Assembly (NCBI RefSeq): GCF_016718685.1
Contig: NZ_JADKCX010000006.1
Coordinates: 1-64,000 of the forward strand
Direction: 5' to 3'
Origin: Haliscomenobacter sp.
GTDB taxonomy: Bacteria > Bacteroidota > Bacteroidia > Chitinophagales > Saprospiraceae
Length of the DNA: 64,000 bases
The notes beneath the pieces were generated by a model. The model searched no databases and was not told the origin of the DNA. It saw only the letters and a program-made list of their open reading frames with translations. Both the position numbers and the translations under genes were made by a program. The stretch's first letter is position 1. The number at the start of each line of letters is the position of its first letter. Positions 63,699 through 64,000 of this stretch are shown piece after piece.

Positions 63699-64000
63699 AT
63701 GAGATCAGTATTTTTTTCTGTGGGCATTTGTTGGTTGTTACTCACAGCTTGTCAAAATCAGAACCTGGAAATCCCCCAAAACCAGGTTGCCAAGGTATTG
63801 ACCGAATACGGCAAAGAGAACCCTGAAACCGAGGCCGTCATTCATACGAACAAGGGAGACATCCACCTGCGGCTGTTCACCGAGACCCCTCTGCACCGCG
63901 CCAATTTTGTGCGCATGATCAAAGCCGGGCATTACAAACAAGGCCATTTTTATCGCATTATCGGTAGTTTTATGGTGCAAGGTGGCAGTGAAACCGAGGG
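63699..64000 (+). CDS. Lipoprotein peptidyl-prolyl isomerase (cyclophilin), 5' part
   Basis: The gene runs off the window end. It starts at ATG 63699 with a lipobox LLLTAC (Cys18, no acidic residue after it, so probably periplasmic-facing). A cyclophilin-type start follows: VIHTNKGDIHLRLFTETP, NFVRMIKAGHYKQGHFYRII, FMVQGG. The GDI..RLF..TP and F.RI...FM.QGG patterns mark a PpiA/cyclophilin-like cis-trans isomerase. About 100 residues are visible. Confidence 0.88.
   Translation, partial: MRSVFFSVGICWLLLTACQNQNLEIPQNQVAKVLTEYGKENPETEAVIHTNKGDIHLRLFTETPLHRANFVRMIKAGHYKQGHFYRIIGSFMVQGGSETE

Overview
The window looks like chromosome of a Bacteroidota bacterium, most likely of the Saprospiria type (Haliscomenobacter/Lewinella-like). 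The evidence is a sigma/FecR/SusC/SusD cassette, a SusD-like lipoprotein with an acidic surface-export signal, promoters of the Bacteroidota form TTG-N18..20-TAnnTTTG, atpD-atpC standing apart from the other ATP synthase genes, many DUF1080, Gfo/Idh/MocA and sulfatase genes, and no Shine-Dalgarno pattern. The genus is an inference. No rRNA, tRNA, CRISPR array or transposase was found.

Layout. 1-3.3 kb: two GMC oxidoreductases flanking a gluconate 2-dehydrogenase subunit 3-like protein, i.e. periplasmic sugar-dehydrogenase subunits. 3.4-22.4 kb: mainly housekeeping genes: a membrane protein, DUF1801, atpC/atpD, a glycosyltransferase, a membrane-bound class III nucleotide cyclase, uvrB, DUF2911, a lytic transglycosylase, mtaB, a pterin dehydratase, a methionine aminotransferase, a YkvA protein, a CBS protein, bamA, pxpA and a Crp/Fnr regulator. 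22.4-60.6 kb: one large polysaccharide-utilisation locus (PUL). 60.7-64 kb: polA and the start of a lipoprotein peptidyl-prolyl isomerase.

The PUL starts with an ECF sigma factor divergent from FecR-SusC-SusD. The divergent gap holds two matching promoter-like elements (GGGGTAAAAYCGTT-N7-GTCT), one facing each way, so the sigma factor probably drives both its own gene and the transporter operon. Downstream come a two-domain DUF1080 protein, GH92, a beta-propeller glycosidase, an alpha/alpha-barrel protein, GH27, an unrecognised large secreted protein, a second GH27, a zinc alcohol dehydrogenase, a Tat-type Gfo/Idh/MocA oxidoreductase, a GH28-like protein, a sulfatase, GH78, a second GH92, a second Gfo/Idh/MocA protein, a second sulfatase, an S9 peptidase and a Tat-type uroporphyrinogen-decarboxylase-like protein. 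The set suggests a sulfated heteropolysaccharide or glycoconjugate with alpha-mannose, alpha-galactose, rhamnose and perhaps uronic acid. Some glycosidic bonds may be broken by oxidation and elimination (3-keto route) rather than hydrolysis.

Sequence quality. At least ten otherwise well-conserved genes are split by single-base indels, mostly in short homopolymers. A stretch at 49,719-49,816 is almost pure G/C with G runs up to 17 and replaces the start of the GH78 gene. I read these as assembly or sequencing errors and annotate the genes as whole.

Many intergenic spaces hold imperfect hairpins built from short repeated words (several word families, about 12 elements). These are the most conspicuous structures the genes do not explain.
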